DNA of 64,000 bases from Alcanivoracaceae bacterium (GTDB lineage Bacteria > Pseudomonadota > Gammaproteobacteria > Pseudomonadales > Alcanivoracaceae), in NCBI GenBank assembly GCA_029210325.1, contig JARGPU010000005.1, forward strand, positions 142,923 through 206,922, given 5' to 3'. The notes below the pieces were generated by a model. That model saw only the letters and a list, made by a program, of their open reading frames with translations. It searched no databases and had not been told where the DNA came from. Positions 54,828 through 63,945 of this stretch are shown here, piece after piece. Each line of letters begins with the position of its first letter. Within the stretch, counting starts at the first letter, position 1. Both the position numbers and the translations under genes were made by a program.

Positions 54828-56753
54828 TCAGTCCAGCTGGGCCGGATTAAGACGATTCTCATAGATATCGACGCTGGAAGTGTCACGCAGTAATGCCAGA
54901 GCATGGCGCAAGCTCCGGCTACCCTCCACAGCACCGAGTTCTGCCAGCGCCATGGCCTGCTGAGTCTCATCCAGCTCGACACCGCCGTCACGTACAGCAA
55001 CCACGGCGATCGCCACCAGGTCACCATTGGCAAGGCGCATCACCTCTATTTGGGTGTCATCCTGAACTGGTCGGGCCGCTCGAAATGCTGCTCTGACAAC
55101 CTCAGCAGAGGGCTCAGCATTGTTACGCTGCAGGTCTTGCTGCTCACGCACCTGAGCTCCCATCAGTTCAGCCAGTGCATCAAGGCCAGCCCCTTCTGCA
55201 ACAGTCTGGCGGCCTGCTTCCGCCAAGGCATCGATATCCGCCAGGGCTTTTTCGCGCTGAATAGCGGCCCGAATGCGATCGCTAACCTCAACAAGGGGCA
55301 TCGGCTGGGCTGGCTTGATCTCGTCAATACGTACCACCAGAGAGCGACCATCAGCCAACTGAATCAGATCGCTGTTCAGGCGCTGGTCGCGCAGTGCAGG
55401 CGAGACAACGGCTTCACGCACCTCTGCCTGGGCCAACAGTCCCGTGGGACTAGCCAGTGTCAGCCAGTCGCTAGTCTGAATCTCCAAGCCCAGCTCTGCG
55501 GCTGGAGTCTGTAAATCGCCATGTTCAAATGCCAGCTCCTCAAGACGGTCCGCCATCTCAACAGCCTTCATCTCCGCCGCCCGGCGATGCAGATCACGGA
55601 TAATATCCTCACGACTATCTTCCATGGCCGGCAGATCCCGAGTGCGCACAGAAATCAGCTTAACCAGGTGATAGCCGGAGTCGGTGCGCACCGGTTGTGA
55701 TACCTCGCCTTCCTGCAGAGCAAACAAAGCCTGCTCCATGGACTCTGGCAGATCACCCCGACCCACCGGACCAAGATCACCACCCGCAGCAGCAGTGGAA
55801 ACATCATCAGAAGCCTCTTTCGCCAAAGCGGCAAAGTCCTCTCCCATATTCAGGCGGTCCTGCAAGCTGGAGATTCGCTGTTGGGCCTGCGCTTCACTGC
55901 GATCATCATTGATGCTGACCTGCAGGTGAGCAGCGTTGCGGCGCTCGGCACGTGCTGCAACCTGCTCCATGGCCGCACGACGCACTTCATACTCGGCCTC
56001 AATCTGCTCTTCGCCAAGCTCAGTCGAATCCTCCACCAGCGCCGGATCCACTACCAGATACTGCAAACGCAGAGCCTCCGGGCTGAGGAAGCTAGCCTGG
56101 TTAGCCTCATACCAGTCGCTGATTTCCTGATCGGTGACATCGTGCTCGGCGCCCACCTCGGCAACATTCTTGCGCAGATAGCGTATGTCACGGCGTTGCT
56201 CGGCCAACCGGCGCTGCTCATCGACCTCTGCAGGTAAAGCAAAGTCGGTATCTTCAATGCCACTACGCGCCTGATTCAGCACCAGTTCACGGCGCAAATT
56301 GCTGATGAAGGAACGCTGAGTCATACCCTGAGAGCGAACAAAGCGCTCGAACATGTCCGGCGAAAACTGGCCGTTCTCATCACGAAACTGGGGCACCTCG
56401 TACACCATCCGGGCCGCCATATCTTCGGACACCGCCAGGTCTGCACGGCGCGCCTCCAGAGCAATCAGCTCGTTGGAGATCAACCCCTCGAGCACCATCT
56501 CTGCATTGATAAAGCTGTCCAGTAACCGAGGGTCAACGTCCGGGCTTTGCTGCCGTACCTGCTGACGCATTTGCTGGACGCGCTCATTAACCTGGCGACC
56601 ATAAATCGGAGCGCCCTCAACCTCTGCCACTACGTCAGCACTACCGCTGGACTCAAAGTAACCGTAAAAGCCGGTAATGATGAAGGGCACAACAAAAAGG
56701 ACCAACAGGACCATGCCCACCGGACCACGAATGAACTTTCTGAAAGACTGCAT
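54828..56753 (-). CDS. ppiD: PpiD, periplasmic folding chaperone
   Basis: A 641-residue inner-membrane-anchored SurA-like chaperone. One N-terminal transmembrane helix (residues 13-34) is followed by a SurA-N-like chaperone domain and a parvulin domain around residues 255-365, seen as NAAHLQVSIND, GGDLGPVGRGDLPESMEQALFAL and GYHLVKL. E. coli PpiD binds translocating proteins at the Sec translocon and has little isomerase activity. It follows hupB and a degenerate tRNA, and has its own upstream terminator. Confidence 0.93.
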   Translation of the reverse strand: MQSFRKFIRGPVGMVLLVLFVVPFIITGFYGYFESSGSADVVAEVEGAPIYGRQVNERVQQMRQQVRQQSPDVDPRLLDSFINAEMVLEGLISNELIALEARRADLAVSEDMAARMVYEVPQFRDENGQFSPDMFERFVRSQGMTQRSFISNLRRELVLNQARSGIEDTDFALPAEVDEQRRLAEQRRDIRYLRKNVAEVGAEHDVTDQEISDWYEANQASFLSPEALRLQYLVVDPALVEDSTELGEEQIEAEYEVRRAAMEQVAARAERRNAAHLQVSINDDRSEAQAQQRISSLQDRLNMGEDFAALAKEASDDVSTAAAGGDLGPVGRGDLPESMEQALFALQEGEVSQPVRTDSGYHLVKLISVRTRDLPAMEDSREDIIRDLHRRAAEMKAVEMADRLEELAFEHGDLQTPAAELGLEIQTSDWLTLASPTGLLAQAEVREAVVSPALRDQRLNSDLIQLADGRSLVVRIDEIKPAQPMPLVEVSDRIRAAIQREKALADIDALAEAGRQTVAEGAGLDALAELMGAQVREQQDLQRNNAEPSAEVVRAAFRAARPVQDDTQIEVMRLANGDLVAIAVVAVRDGGVELDETQQAMALAELGAVEGSRSLRHALALLRDTSSVDIYENRLNPAQLD

Positions 56754-56818
56754 CCGTTTTCTCCACTGACAACCAGCTCATGCCTGAACTGATATGCCGG
56801 ACTGACTACCGTAAAAAC

Positions 56819-56848
56819 AAAAAAGCGCATCCTCTGGATACGCTTTTT
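56819..56848. terminator. Rho-independent terminator before ppiD
   Basis: AAAAAGCG (56820-56827) and CGCTTTTT (56841-56848) form the base of the stem, ATCC/GGAT the upper part with one C-A mismatch, and TCT the loop. It lies between the tRNA-like sequence and ppiD, with T-runs on both strands. Confidence 0.82.
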
Positions 56849-56851
56849 CGA

Positions 56852-56927
56852 TGGCGGAGCGGACGGGACTCAAACCCGAGAACCCCAGCGAGGCAGGTCG
56901 ACTGTAACCGCCTGAAACTACCGCTCC
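56852..56927 (-). pseudogene. Degenerate tRNA-Asp-like sequence without a normal anticodon
   Basis: A 76-base sequence whose ends are fully tRNA-like: GGAGCGG pairs with CCGCTCC in a perfect 7-bp acceptor stem, then GCCA. Aligned by eye with E. coli tRNA-Asp it shares acceptor, much of the D loop and the T stem. It lacks the four bases GTCA around the anticodon and carries small insertions in the D region. In the T loop the invariant C56 is T (TTTGAGT). In the closest tRNA fold, position 34-36 would read GCC with a broken anticodon stem (A30-C40 mismatch and two G-T pairs). I judge it a decayed tRNA-Asp. It lies between hupB and ppiD. Confidence 0.6.
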
Positions 56928-56938
56928 GTCTCATGCAC

Positions 56939-57211
56939 TCAGTTAACTGCATCCTTCAGCGCTTTACCGGCTTTGAAACCCGGCACCTTGGCTTCAGCGA
57001 TCTGAATGGTAGCACCGGTCTGCGGGTTGCGACCTTCACGCGCAGAGCGCGTTTTTACCTGAAAAGTACCGAAGCCGACCAGCGACACAGTTTCTTCTTT
57101 CTTCAGTGCACCAGTGATCGCTTCAATGGTGGCATCAAGAGCACGACCTGCATCTGCTTTGGACAGATCAGCAGCAGCAGCAATAGCATCAATCAGTTCG
57201 GATTTGTTCAC
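56939..57211 (-). CDS. hupB: HU-beta, nucleoid protein
   Basis: A 90-residue HU protein, complete from [18 protein letters not shown] to the DNA-binding arm [17 protein letters not shown] and FKAGKALKD. It bends and compacts DNA as a dimer with itself or HU-alpha. The start is GTG, preceded by AAAGGGGAA at a good distance. Order lon-hupB-ppiD is conserved. Two sigma70-like promoters lie in the 470-base gap to lon. Confidence 0.97.
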   Translation of the reverse strand: MNKSELIDAIAAAADLSKADAGRALDATIEAITGALKKEETVSLVGFGTFQVKTRSAREGRNPQTGATIQIAEAKVPGFKAGKALKDAVN

Positions 57212-57278
57212 GAAGTTCCCCTTTGTTTATACGGATAATTAGTTGAGCGTTTGGCTCTCTTTCCCTGACCAAGGCGAC

Positions 57279-57307
57279 TTTATACCAACGGGCCCATGTA
57301 CCGTCAA
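57279..57307 (-). promoter_or_regulatory. Sigma70 promoter of hupB
   Basis: Reading the minus strand, TTGACG (57307-57302), a 17-base spacer and TATAAA (57284-57279). Both hexamers match 5 of 6 consensus bases. The expected transcript starts about 60 bases before the GTG. Confidence 0.65.
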
Positions 57308-57634
57308 GGAAGCAAAACCCGCGTCCTTGCTGGCCCTGACGGACCTAAAGCGACGAGCCGGGCAGCGCGAAGTATAGCAGCACAGCGATGGCGTAAAGTA
57401 TGCATACGTCGCTGCGCGCAGCTTTTTCTGTTCAGGTTTTACATTAAAGATGAAAATAATCACGGAACCCTATGATTACGAAACACTATTTCGAAACCGT
57501 GCCTGCATAAAAAAAGCCTGAAGCCAAACTGCACCGGGATCATTCGCTGCTTTTTTGAGCAAATTTAAAGGCAGTCATCGGGGCACACACCCCACCTGTG
57601 ACACCAAACGTAACGACCCGGCGGTGCTAAAAAT

Positions 57635-57667
57635 AAAAAATAAGGGGCCAGAAGCCCCTTATTTTTT
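57635..57667. terminator. Rho-independent terminator of lon
   Basis: A perfect 14-bp stem (AAAAAATAAGGGGC / GCCCCTTATTTTTT) with a CAGAA loop, 15 bases past the lon stop. T-runs occur on both strands. Confidence 0.95.
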
Positions 57668-57681
57668 ATTGATGGAAAACC

Positions 57682-60093
57682 TTAATGGGTGCTAACCCGG
57701 TCTTCATCAATCTCCGGCCTTTTGCTGTTTTCAGCGGCAATCTCCTCCTCTACCTCAGCCTCGCTAAGAGGTGTGGGCATGTGCTGCAGCGCCACCTCAA
57801 GCACCTGATCAATCCATTTCACCGGAATGATCTTTAGTGATGCCTTGATGTTGTCCGGAATTTCCTTCAGGTCGCGCTCGTTTTCCTGAGGAATCAGTAC
57901 TGTATCGATGCCACCACGATGAGCCGCCAGCAGCTTTTCCTTGAGGCCTCCAATTGGCAGCACCTGTCCACGTAGGGTTATCTCGCCGGTCATGGCCACA
58001 TTGGCCCGCACCGGGATGCCAGTGAGTACCGATACCAGCGTGGTACACATAGCAATACCCGCGCTCGGCCCATCCTTGGGAGTGGCACCTTCCGGCACGT
58101 GGATGTGGAAGTCATTACGCTCCAGTTGACGGCGCCGGATACCAAGCGTGCGGGCCCGGCTTTTCACCACAGTCCAGGCTGCCTGAATAGACTCCTGCAT
58201 AACATCGCCAAGCGAACCGGTACTGGTGACTCGGCCCTTGCCCGGTACAGAGACACCCTCAATTGTTAGCAATTCACCGCCCACCGATGTCCAGGCAAGT
58301 CCGGTGACCTGACCAACCTGATCGGCTTCCTCTGCGCGGCCGAAGCTGTATTTGCGCACGCCGAGATACTGCTCAATACCGATCCCCTCCACCTTGACCG
58401 GATCTGAGGATCCGGCCAGCAGATGGGCTTTAACCACCTTGCGGCAAACCTTTGCTACCTCACGCTCCAGACCACGCACCCCGGCCTCTCGGGTGTAGTG
58501 ACGAATGATGTGACGCAAGCTGTCGTCATCAAACTGCACTTCCTCCGCCTTCAGGCCGTTAGCCTCTACTTGCTTGGGCACCAGATACTGGCGGGCAATG
58601 TTGACCTTTTCATCCTCGGTGTAGCCCGGAATACGGATCACTTCCATCCGGTCAAGCAATGGCCCGGGAATGTTCATCGAGTTGGAGGTACAGATAAACA
58701 GCACCTCTGAAAGGTCGTAATCCACTTCCAGATAATGATCGTTGAAGGTGTTGTTCTGCTCGGGATCCAGCACCTCAAGCAATGCAGACGCCGGATCTCC
58801 ACGCTGATCCATGCCCATCTTGTCAATCTCGTCAAGCAGGAACAGCGGATTGCGAACACCAACCTTGGCAAGCTTCTGCACAACCTTGCCCGGCAAAGAG
58901 CCGATATAAGTACGACGGTGGCCACGAATTTCAGCTTCGTCGCGAACCCCGCCCACAGCCATGCGCACAAACTTACGATTAGTCGCTTTGGCAATAGACT
59001 GGCCTAACGAGGTCTTGCCGACGCCAGGAGGGCCCACCAGACAAAGCACCGGACCCTTAACCTTGCCTACCCGACTCTGCACGGCGAGAAACTCGAGAAT
59101 TCGGTCCTTGACCTCTTCCAGGCCATAGTGGTCCTGATCAAGCACCAGTTGAGCGCGCGCCAGGTCGTGGCTAATCTTGCTGCGCTTTTTCCAGGGTACG
59201 TTCACCATCCAGTCCAGATAGCTGCGCACCACAGTGGCTTCCGCCGACATCGGCGACATCATCTTCAGCTTGTTCAGCTCAGCTTTGGCTTTTTCCCGGG
59301 CCTCTTTAGTCATGCCCGCTGCACCAATGCGTTTTTCCAACTCTTCGAGCTCGCTACCACCTTCGTCCAGATCACCCAGCTCTTTCTGGATCGCCTTCAT
59401 CTGTTCGTTCAGGTAGTACTCACGCTGGCTCTTTTCCATCTGCTTTTTAACTCGGCCACGGATACGCTTCTCGACTTTCAACACATCGAGCTCACCTTCC
59501 ATCAGGCCGATCAGATGCTCTACCCGTTCACGGGTATTAGCCATCTGCAAAATATCCTGCTTTTCTTCGATTTTCAGCTGCAAGTGGGCCGCAATGGTAT
59601 CCGCCAGACGTCCCAACTCATCAATACTGGTCACCGAACTGACAATTTCCGGGGCCACTTTCTTCGACATCTTGACGTAGTCGTCGAACTGGCCGAGCAG
59701 TGACTTGGACAGCGCATCCGCCTCAGCCAAATCCGGGGCAATCTCATCCAGCTCTTCGATACTGGCACTAATACTCGGCCCGTCCATCATCAGATTGGTC
59801 ACGGTAGCGCGCGAGACACCCTCAACCAACACTTTGACAGTGCCATCGGGCAGCTTCAGCATCTGCAAAACGGTGGCAACAGTGCCAACCGAATGGATGT
59901 CCTCAGGAGTAGGCTCGTCATCTGAGGCATTGCGCTGGGCGACCAGCAACACCTGCTTCTCGCCGGCCATGGCGTCCTCAAGGGCACGAATGGATTTGGC
60001 CCGACCAACAAATAGCGGGATGACCATATGCGGATAAACAACCACGTCTCTGAGTGGCAGCAGTGGGATTTCTTTCAGCACGTTTCGCCTCAC
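57682..60093 (-). CDS. lon: Lon, ATP-dependent serine protease
   Basis: An 803-residue LonA protease. The N-terminal substrate domain begins IPLLPLRDVVVYPHMVIPLFVGR, the AAA+ domain has Walker A GPPGVGKTSLG, and the protease domain has the catalytic Ser in PKDGPSAGIAM (near 680) and Lys further on. It degrades misfolded proteins and regulators. The frame opens at GTG 60093, but a second GTG at 60081 is preceded by GAGG six bases upstream and is the more probable start. It lies between clpX and hupB; a terminator separates it from clpX. Confidence 0.97.
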   Translation of the reverse strand: MRRNVLKEIPLLPLRDVVVYPHMVIPLFVGRAKSIRALEDAMAGEKQVLLVAQRNASDDEPTPEDIHSVGTVATVLQMLKLPDGTVKVLVEGVSRATVTNLMMDGPSISASIEELDEIAPDLAEADALSKSLLGQFDDYVKMSKKVAPEIVSSVTSIDELGRLADTIAAHLQLKIEEKQDILQMANTRERVEHLIGLMEGELDVLKVEKRIRGRVKKQMEKSQREYYLNEQMKAIQKELGDLDEGGSELEELEKRIGAAGMTKEAREKAKAELNKLKMMSPMSAEATVVRSYLDWMVNVPWKKRSKISHDLARAQLVLDQDHYGLEEVKDRILEFLAVQSRVGKVKGPVLCLVGPPGVGKTSLGQSIAKATNRKFVRMAVGGVRDEAEIRGHRRTYIGSLPGKVVQKLAKVGVRNPLFLLDEIDKMGMDQRGDPASALLEVLDPEQNNTFNDHYLEVDYDLSEVLFICTSNSMNIPGPLLDRMEVIRIPGYTEDEKVNIARQYLVPKQVEANGLKAEEVQFDDDSLRHIIRHYTREAGVRGLEREVAKVCRKVVKAHLLAGSSDPVKVEGIGIEQYLGVRKYSFGRAEEADQVGQVTGLAWTSVGGELLTIEGVSVPGKGRVTSTGSLGDVMQESIQAAWTVVKSRARTLGIRRRQLERNDFHIHVPEGATPKDGPSAGIAMCTTLVSVLTGIPVRANVAMTGEITLRGQVLPIGGLKEKLLAAHRGGIDTVLIPQENERDLKEIPDNIKASLKIIPVKWIDQVLEVALQHMPTPLSEAEVEEEIAAENSKRPEIDEDRVSTH

Positions 60094-60118
60094 TGGTAAA
60101 AAGTCACTCCGACCAAGA

Positions 60119-60148
60119 CTGAAAAAGGCCTTTACAGGCCTTTTTCAG
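60119..60148 (-). terminator. Rho-independent terminator of clpX
   Basis: A perfect 13-bp stem, CTGAAAAAGGCCT (60119-60131) with AGGCCTTTTTCAG (60136-60148), around a 4-base loop. It starts three bases after the clpX stop. Confidence 0.9.
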
Positions 60149-60150
60149 AG

Positions 60151-61434
60151 TTAGTCCGGTGCCACTTTGGATGCCGGTTTTTCGCTATTGCTGTAAATCA
60201 GTAGCGGCTCCGAATCACCGCGAATGGTCGCCGAGTCAATAACAACCTTGGCGATACCCTGCATCGACGGTACCTGATACATGGTGTCGAGGAGCACATT
60301 TTCAAGGATGGACCTCAGGCCGCGGGCTCCCGTCTTGCGCTCCATGGCCCTTTTTGCCACCTCGCGTAGAGCATCCTCGCGGAAATCCAACTCCACCCCT
60401 TCCATTTCAAAAAGCCGACCATACTGCTTGGTTAAAGCGTTACGTGGCTCAGTGAGAATCTCGATCAGAGCCTCTTCAGTCAGCTCTTCCAAAGTGGCGG
60501 TAACCGGAAGGCGACCAATGAACTCTGGAATAAGGCCAAACTTGATCAGATCCTCAGGCTCAACATCCTGGAAAAGCTGACCAATAGTACGACCAAACTC
60601 CTTACTCTTGACCTCCGCAGAGAAGCCAATGCCACCCTTTTCCGAGCGCGCCTGGATGATTTTCTCCAGACCAGCAAAGGCGCCACCACAAATAAACAGC
60701 ATGTTCGAAGTATCGACCTGCAGAAACTCCTGCTGCGGATGCTTGCGCCCGCCCTGAGGCGGTACCGAAGCCACCGTCCCTTCGATCAGCTTGAGCAGAG
60801 CTTGCTGTACACCTTCACCGGAAACATCACGGGTTATCGACGGGTTATCCGACTTACGCGAGATCTTGTCGATTTCATCGATATAAACGATACCTTGCTG
60901 TGCCTTATCAACGTCGTAGTCACATTTCTGCAGCAGCTTCTGAATAATGTTCTCGACGTCTTCACCAACATAACCAGCCTCGGTCAAGGTGGTCGCATCA
61001 GCAATAGTGAATGGCACATTTAGCAACCGTGCCAAGGTTTCCGCAAGCAAGGTTTTACCAGAACCGGTGGGGCCAATCAGCAAAATGTTGCTCTTCCCCA
61101 GCTCGATCTCTTCCTTCCCCTTGTTGGCGCCACGGAGTCGCTTGTAGTGGTTGTACACCGCCACCGCAAGCACCTTTTTGGCACGTTCTTGACCGATCAC
61201 ATAATCATCAAGGGTCTCTTTGATCTCATGCGGACGCGGCAGCTTTTCTGCACCGCTATCAGTACTGTCTTCCTGCACCTCTTCACGAATGATGTCGTTA
61301 CACAGGTCGACGCATTCATCGCAGATAAACACCGACGGGCCCGCAATCAGCTTGCGGACCTCGTGCTGGCTTTTGCCGCAGAAGGAGCAGTAAAGCAACT
61401 TACCGTCATCTTTACCGCTGCTATGATCGGTCAT
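60151..61434 (-). CDS. clpX: ClpX, AAA+ unfoldase
   Basis: A 427-residue unfoldase that feeds substrates to ClpP. The zinc-binding domain has Cys16, Cys19, Cys38 and Cys41 (CSFCGKSQ and CDEC). Walker A is GPTGSGKT (121-128), Walker [11 protein letters not shown], and the IGF loop that docks on ClpP appears as [16 protein letters not shown] precedes the ATG. The 113-base gap from clpP holds no gene. Confidence 0.97.
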   Translation of the reverse strand: MTDHSSGKDDGKLLYCSFCGKSQHEVRKLIAGPSVFICDECVDLCNDIIREEVQEDSTDSGAEKLPRPHEIKETLDDYVIGQERAKKVLAVAVYNHYKRLRGANKGKEEIELGKSNILLIGPTGSGKTLLAETLARLLNVPFTIADATTLTEAGYVGEDVENIIQKLLQKCDYDVDKAQQGIVYIDEIDKISRKSDNPSITRDVSGEGVQQALLKLIEGTVASVPPQGGRKHPQQEFLQVDTSNMLFICGGAFAGLEKIIQARSEKGGIGFSAEVKSKEFGRTIGQLFQDVEPEDLIKFGLIPEFIGRLPVTATLEELTEEALIEILTEPRNALTKQYGRLFEMEGVELDFREDALREVAKRAMERKTGARGLRSILENVLLDTMYQVPSMQGIAKVVIDSATIRGDSEPLLIYSNSEKPASKVAPD

Positions 61435-61547
61435 CAGCTCTCCCGAATTCTGGTCTATAGGGCCAAGATGCAGGCTGGATACGGTTTTTTCAACCCCAGA
61501 CCTGTCATGCCCCCTCTATTTGCTCAGATTTTACCCAATCCCGCACA

Positions 61548-62204
61548 TCATACCGGGCGGCGAGACAGGACCTGGTCTACCAAGCCGTATTCTTTGGCCG
61601 CCTCAGCACCCATGAAGTTGTCACGATCGGTGTCCCGCTCAATCACCTCAAGAGGCTGGCCGGTATGGTGGGCCAGCAGCTCGTTCAGCTGGGACCTAAT
61701 CTTGAGGATTTCCCGGGCATGAATCTCGATATCCGAGGCTTGCCCCTGAAAGCCACCTAGTGGCTGGTGAATCATCACCCGCGCGTTGGGCAGCACATAA
61801 CGCTTGCCCTTGGCACCCGCAGTCAGCAAAAAGGCGCCCATGGAGGCCGCCTGCCCCAAACACATGGTAGAGATGTCCGGCTTGACGAACTGCATGGTGT
61901 CATAAATCGACATGCCCGCGGTCACAGAGCCACCGGGGCTATTGATGTAGAAGTGGATATCCTTGTCAGGGTTTTCCGACTCCAGCCACAGCATCTGCGC
62001 GACAATCAGGTTGGCCATGTGGTCTTCCACCTGACCAACCATGAACACCACGCGCTCCTTGAGGAGCCGAGAGAAGATATCAAATGAGCGCTCGCCGCGG
62101 GCGGTCTGCTCGATCACGATCGGCACCAGAGAGGAACGGGTCGGATCCTCAATCAACTTGTTCATTTCCGGGGTCATGGAGGTGATACGGCTGAAATCAA
62201 TCAT
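61548..62204 (-). CDS. clpP: ClpP, serine protease subunit
   Basis: A 218-residue ClpP, including an N-terminal propeptide-like part of about 24 residues. The catalytic triad is Ser121 ([10 protein letters not shown]), His146 (MIHQPLGG) and Asp195 (DTDRDNF), matching E. coli Ser97/His122/Asp171 numbering plus 24. AAGGAAC precedes the ATG. The 183-base gap upstream, between it and tig, contains the tig terminator and a CCCCTTATAT element that loosely resembles a sigma32 -10, without a convincing -35. Confidence 0.96.
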   Translation of the reverse strand: MIDFSRITSMTPEMNKLIEDPTRSSLVPIVIEQTARGERSFDIFSRLLKERVVFMVGQVEDHMANLIVAQMLWLESENPDKDIHFYINSPGGSVTAGMSIYDTMQFVKPDISTMCLGQAASMGAFLLTAGAKGKRYVLPNARVMIHQPLGGFQGQASDIEIHAREILKIRSQLNELLAHHTGQPLEVIERDTDRDNFMGAEAAKEYGLVDQVLSRRPV

Positions 62205-62339
62205 CGGACAGTTCCTTGTTATATAGCTGGCCTGTTATGCGGCCCATGTTATGTCGGTCTTTCGACGTCCGTCCATATAAGGGGCGTGAAGACCCTGCTA
62301 ACTGCTGCTTTATTAGGCGGATATGGCCGATAAACGAAA

Positions 62340-62359
62340 ACGGGACCCGCAGGTCCCGT
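62340..62359 (-). terminator. Rho-independent terminator of tig
   Basis: ACGGGACC (62340-62347) pairs with GGTCCCGT (62352-62359) around CGCA. On the minus strand TTTTCGTTT follows. It separates tig from clpP. Confidence 0.8.
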
Positions 62360-62387
62360 TCAATCGCTCAAAAAGCAACCAGATTGA

Positions 62388-63698
62388 TCAGCGCTGAGCA
62401 CGCTGACTGGCAACCACATCCTCGTAGGAGCTGGCTTTATCACTCTGCTTGGCAGAGGCCAGTACCAGTTCAACCACCTGCTCTTCAAGCACAGCGCCCT
62501 CAACTTGTTCTAGCTGCTGACGGTTGCCATAGAACCACTTGACCACTTCTGCAGGCTCTTCGTACTGCTCAGCGATTTCCTCGATCCGAGCACGAACCTT
62601 GTCGGCGTCAGCCTTAAGCTGGTTTTGCTCGAGGATTTGACGAACTACCAGACCGAGTCGTACCGCTCGCTCAGCCTGCTCGCGAAACAGATCGTCCGGC
62701 AAGATGCTGGCATCAAACTGCTGGCCACCACCGAACTGCTGCATCATCTGCTGGCGCATACGCTGGATTTCATTGCCCACCAGAGCCGCCGGCACATCAA
62801 AGCTGTGGGCACCAACCAGCGCATCCATCACCTGGCCTTTTACGTTGGCACGAATGGCATTAGTCAGCTCACGCCCCATGTTCTTCTTCACTTCGGTGCG
62901 GAATTTGGCCATATCGCCGCCCTCTACCCCAAAGCCTTTCATAAACTCTTCGTCTATTTCCGGTAGCTTCTGCACCTCGACCTTATTCACGGTGACGTTG
63001 AACTGTACCGCCTGCCCCTTCAGCTCCTCGGCGTGGTAATCCTCCGGGAAGCTTAGCTCGAGAGTCTTCTGGTCGCCGGCTTTGCTGCCGACCAAGCCAT
63101 CTTCAAAGCCCGGGATCATGGAACCGGAGCCCAGCACAAGATTCTGGCCTTTCGCCGATCCGCCGGCAAAGGCCTCATCACCCTTAAAGCCTTCATAATC
63201 AATATTGACGCGATCGCCCTGCGCCGCTGCCTGCTCAGCTACTTCCCAGCTGGCGCGCTGCTTACGCAGGTTATCAATCATGTTATCGAGGTCCGCATCG
63301 GTCACTTCGGCGACCGGGCGCTCGACACTGATGGCATCAAAGCTGGCCAGGGCGATTTCCGGGAACACATCGAATACGGCAACGAATTCCAGGTCCTTGC
63401 CCGGCTCATTGGTGGTCGCCTCGAAACGCGGCATACCCGCTGGCTCCAGCTTCTGTTCTTCCACAGCCTTGACGAAACTGTCGCGCATCACGTCGCTAAG
63501 CACTTCGCTGCGTACGGCACTGGCGAAACGGCGTTTAACTTCGCGCATCGGCACCTTGCCGGGACGAAAACCGTCGATACGCAGGTTCTTCTGGGCCTCC
63601 AGCAGACGCTGCTCAACGGCAGAATCCAGACGCTCGGCCGGTACCGCCACGGTAAGACGACGCTCAAGACCTGAAGTTGTTTCTACGGAAACCTGCAT
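62388..63698 (-). CDS. tig: Trigger factor, ribosome-bound chaperone
   Basis: A 436-residue trigger factor (E. coli 432). The ribosome-binding N-terminal loop has GFRPGKVP, the PPIase domain spans about residues 150-250 (DRVNIDYEGF, VQFNVTVNKVEV), and the helical C-terminal chaperone arms follow. GAGGAA lies 4 bases before the ATG. It opens the tig-clpP-clpX-lon-hupB-ppiD series. Confidence 0.97.
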   Translation of the reverse strand: MQVSVETTSGLERRLTVAVPAERLDSAVEQRLLEAQKNLRIDGFRPGKVPMREVKRRFASAVRSEVLSDVMRDSFVKAVEEQKLEPAGMPRFEATTNEPGKDLEFVAVFDVFPEIALASFDAISVERPVAEVTDADLDNMIDNLRKQRASWEVAEQAAAQGDRVNIDYEGFKGDEAFAGGSAKGQNLVLGSGSMIPGFEDGLVGSKAGDQKTLELSFPEDYHAEELKGQAVQFNVTVNKVEVQKLPEIDEEFMKGFGVEGGDMAKFRTEVKKNMGRELTNAIRANVKGQVMDALVGAHSFDVPAALVGNEIQRMRQQMMQQFGGGQQFDASILPDDLFREQAERAVRLGLVVRQILEQNQLKADADKVRARIEEIAEQYEEPAEVVKWFYGNRQQLEQVEGAVLEEQVVELVLASAKQSDKASSYEDVVASQRAQR

Positions 63699-63809
63699 AA
63701 CTTCCTCTTTTTAAATGCATTTGAATTCGTGGAGGAGTATCGCAAACACAGGGACACTCCATGAAGGCGGCGGATTATAAATCAACCGCGGCGGGTTGCC
63801 TATCAAGCA

Positions 63810-63833
63810 TAAAAAAACCCGCCTTAGCGGGTT
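63810..63833 (-). terminator. Rho-independent terminator of the tRNA genes
   Basis: AACCCGC (63816-63822) pairs with GCGGGTT (63827-63833) around CTTA. On the minus strand a T7 run follows. It lies between tRNA-His and tig. Confidence 0.85.
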
Positions 63834-63843
63834 CCTAATATAG

Positions 63844-63920
63844 TGGGGTGGCTGACGGGGCTCGAACCCGCGACCACCGGAATCACAATCCGGGGCTCTA
63901 CCAACTGAGCTACAGCCACC
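63844..63920 (-). tRNA. tRNA-His (GTG)
   Basis: A 77-base tRNA including the extra 5' G typical of tRNA-His and an encoded CCA. The anticodon loop is ATTGTGATT, giving GTG, with a CCGGA/TCCGG-type stem. The acceptor GGTGGCT/AGCCACC and the T loop GTTCGAGCC are intact. It closely resembles E. coli tRNA-His. Confidence 0.97.
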
Positions 63921-63945
63921 ACTAAAATTTCCGCCGGCACACGGA

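Larger units (their letters stand above)
57212..57681. other. Intergenic region between lon and hupB
   Basis: 470 bases with no credible gene. From the lon side on the minus strand it holds the lon terminator, about 230 bases of AT-rich sequence with no feature I recognise, a possible promoter at 57371-57397 (CGTAAA reverse, AGTATA reverse, 15-base spacer), the stronger promoter at 57279-57307, and a leader of about 60 bases before hupB. A GC-rich palindrome GCTGCGCGCAGC lies at 57411-57422. Confidence 0.55.

Noticed and set aside
62205..62300. Sigma32 promoter for clpP
   Set aside because: CCCCTTATAT resembles the -10 but no CTTGAA-like -35 lies at the right distance.
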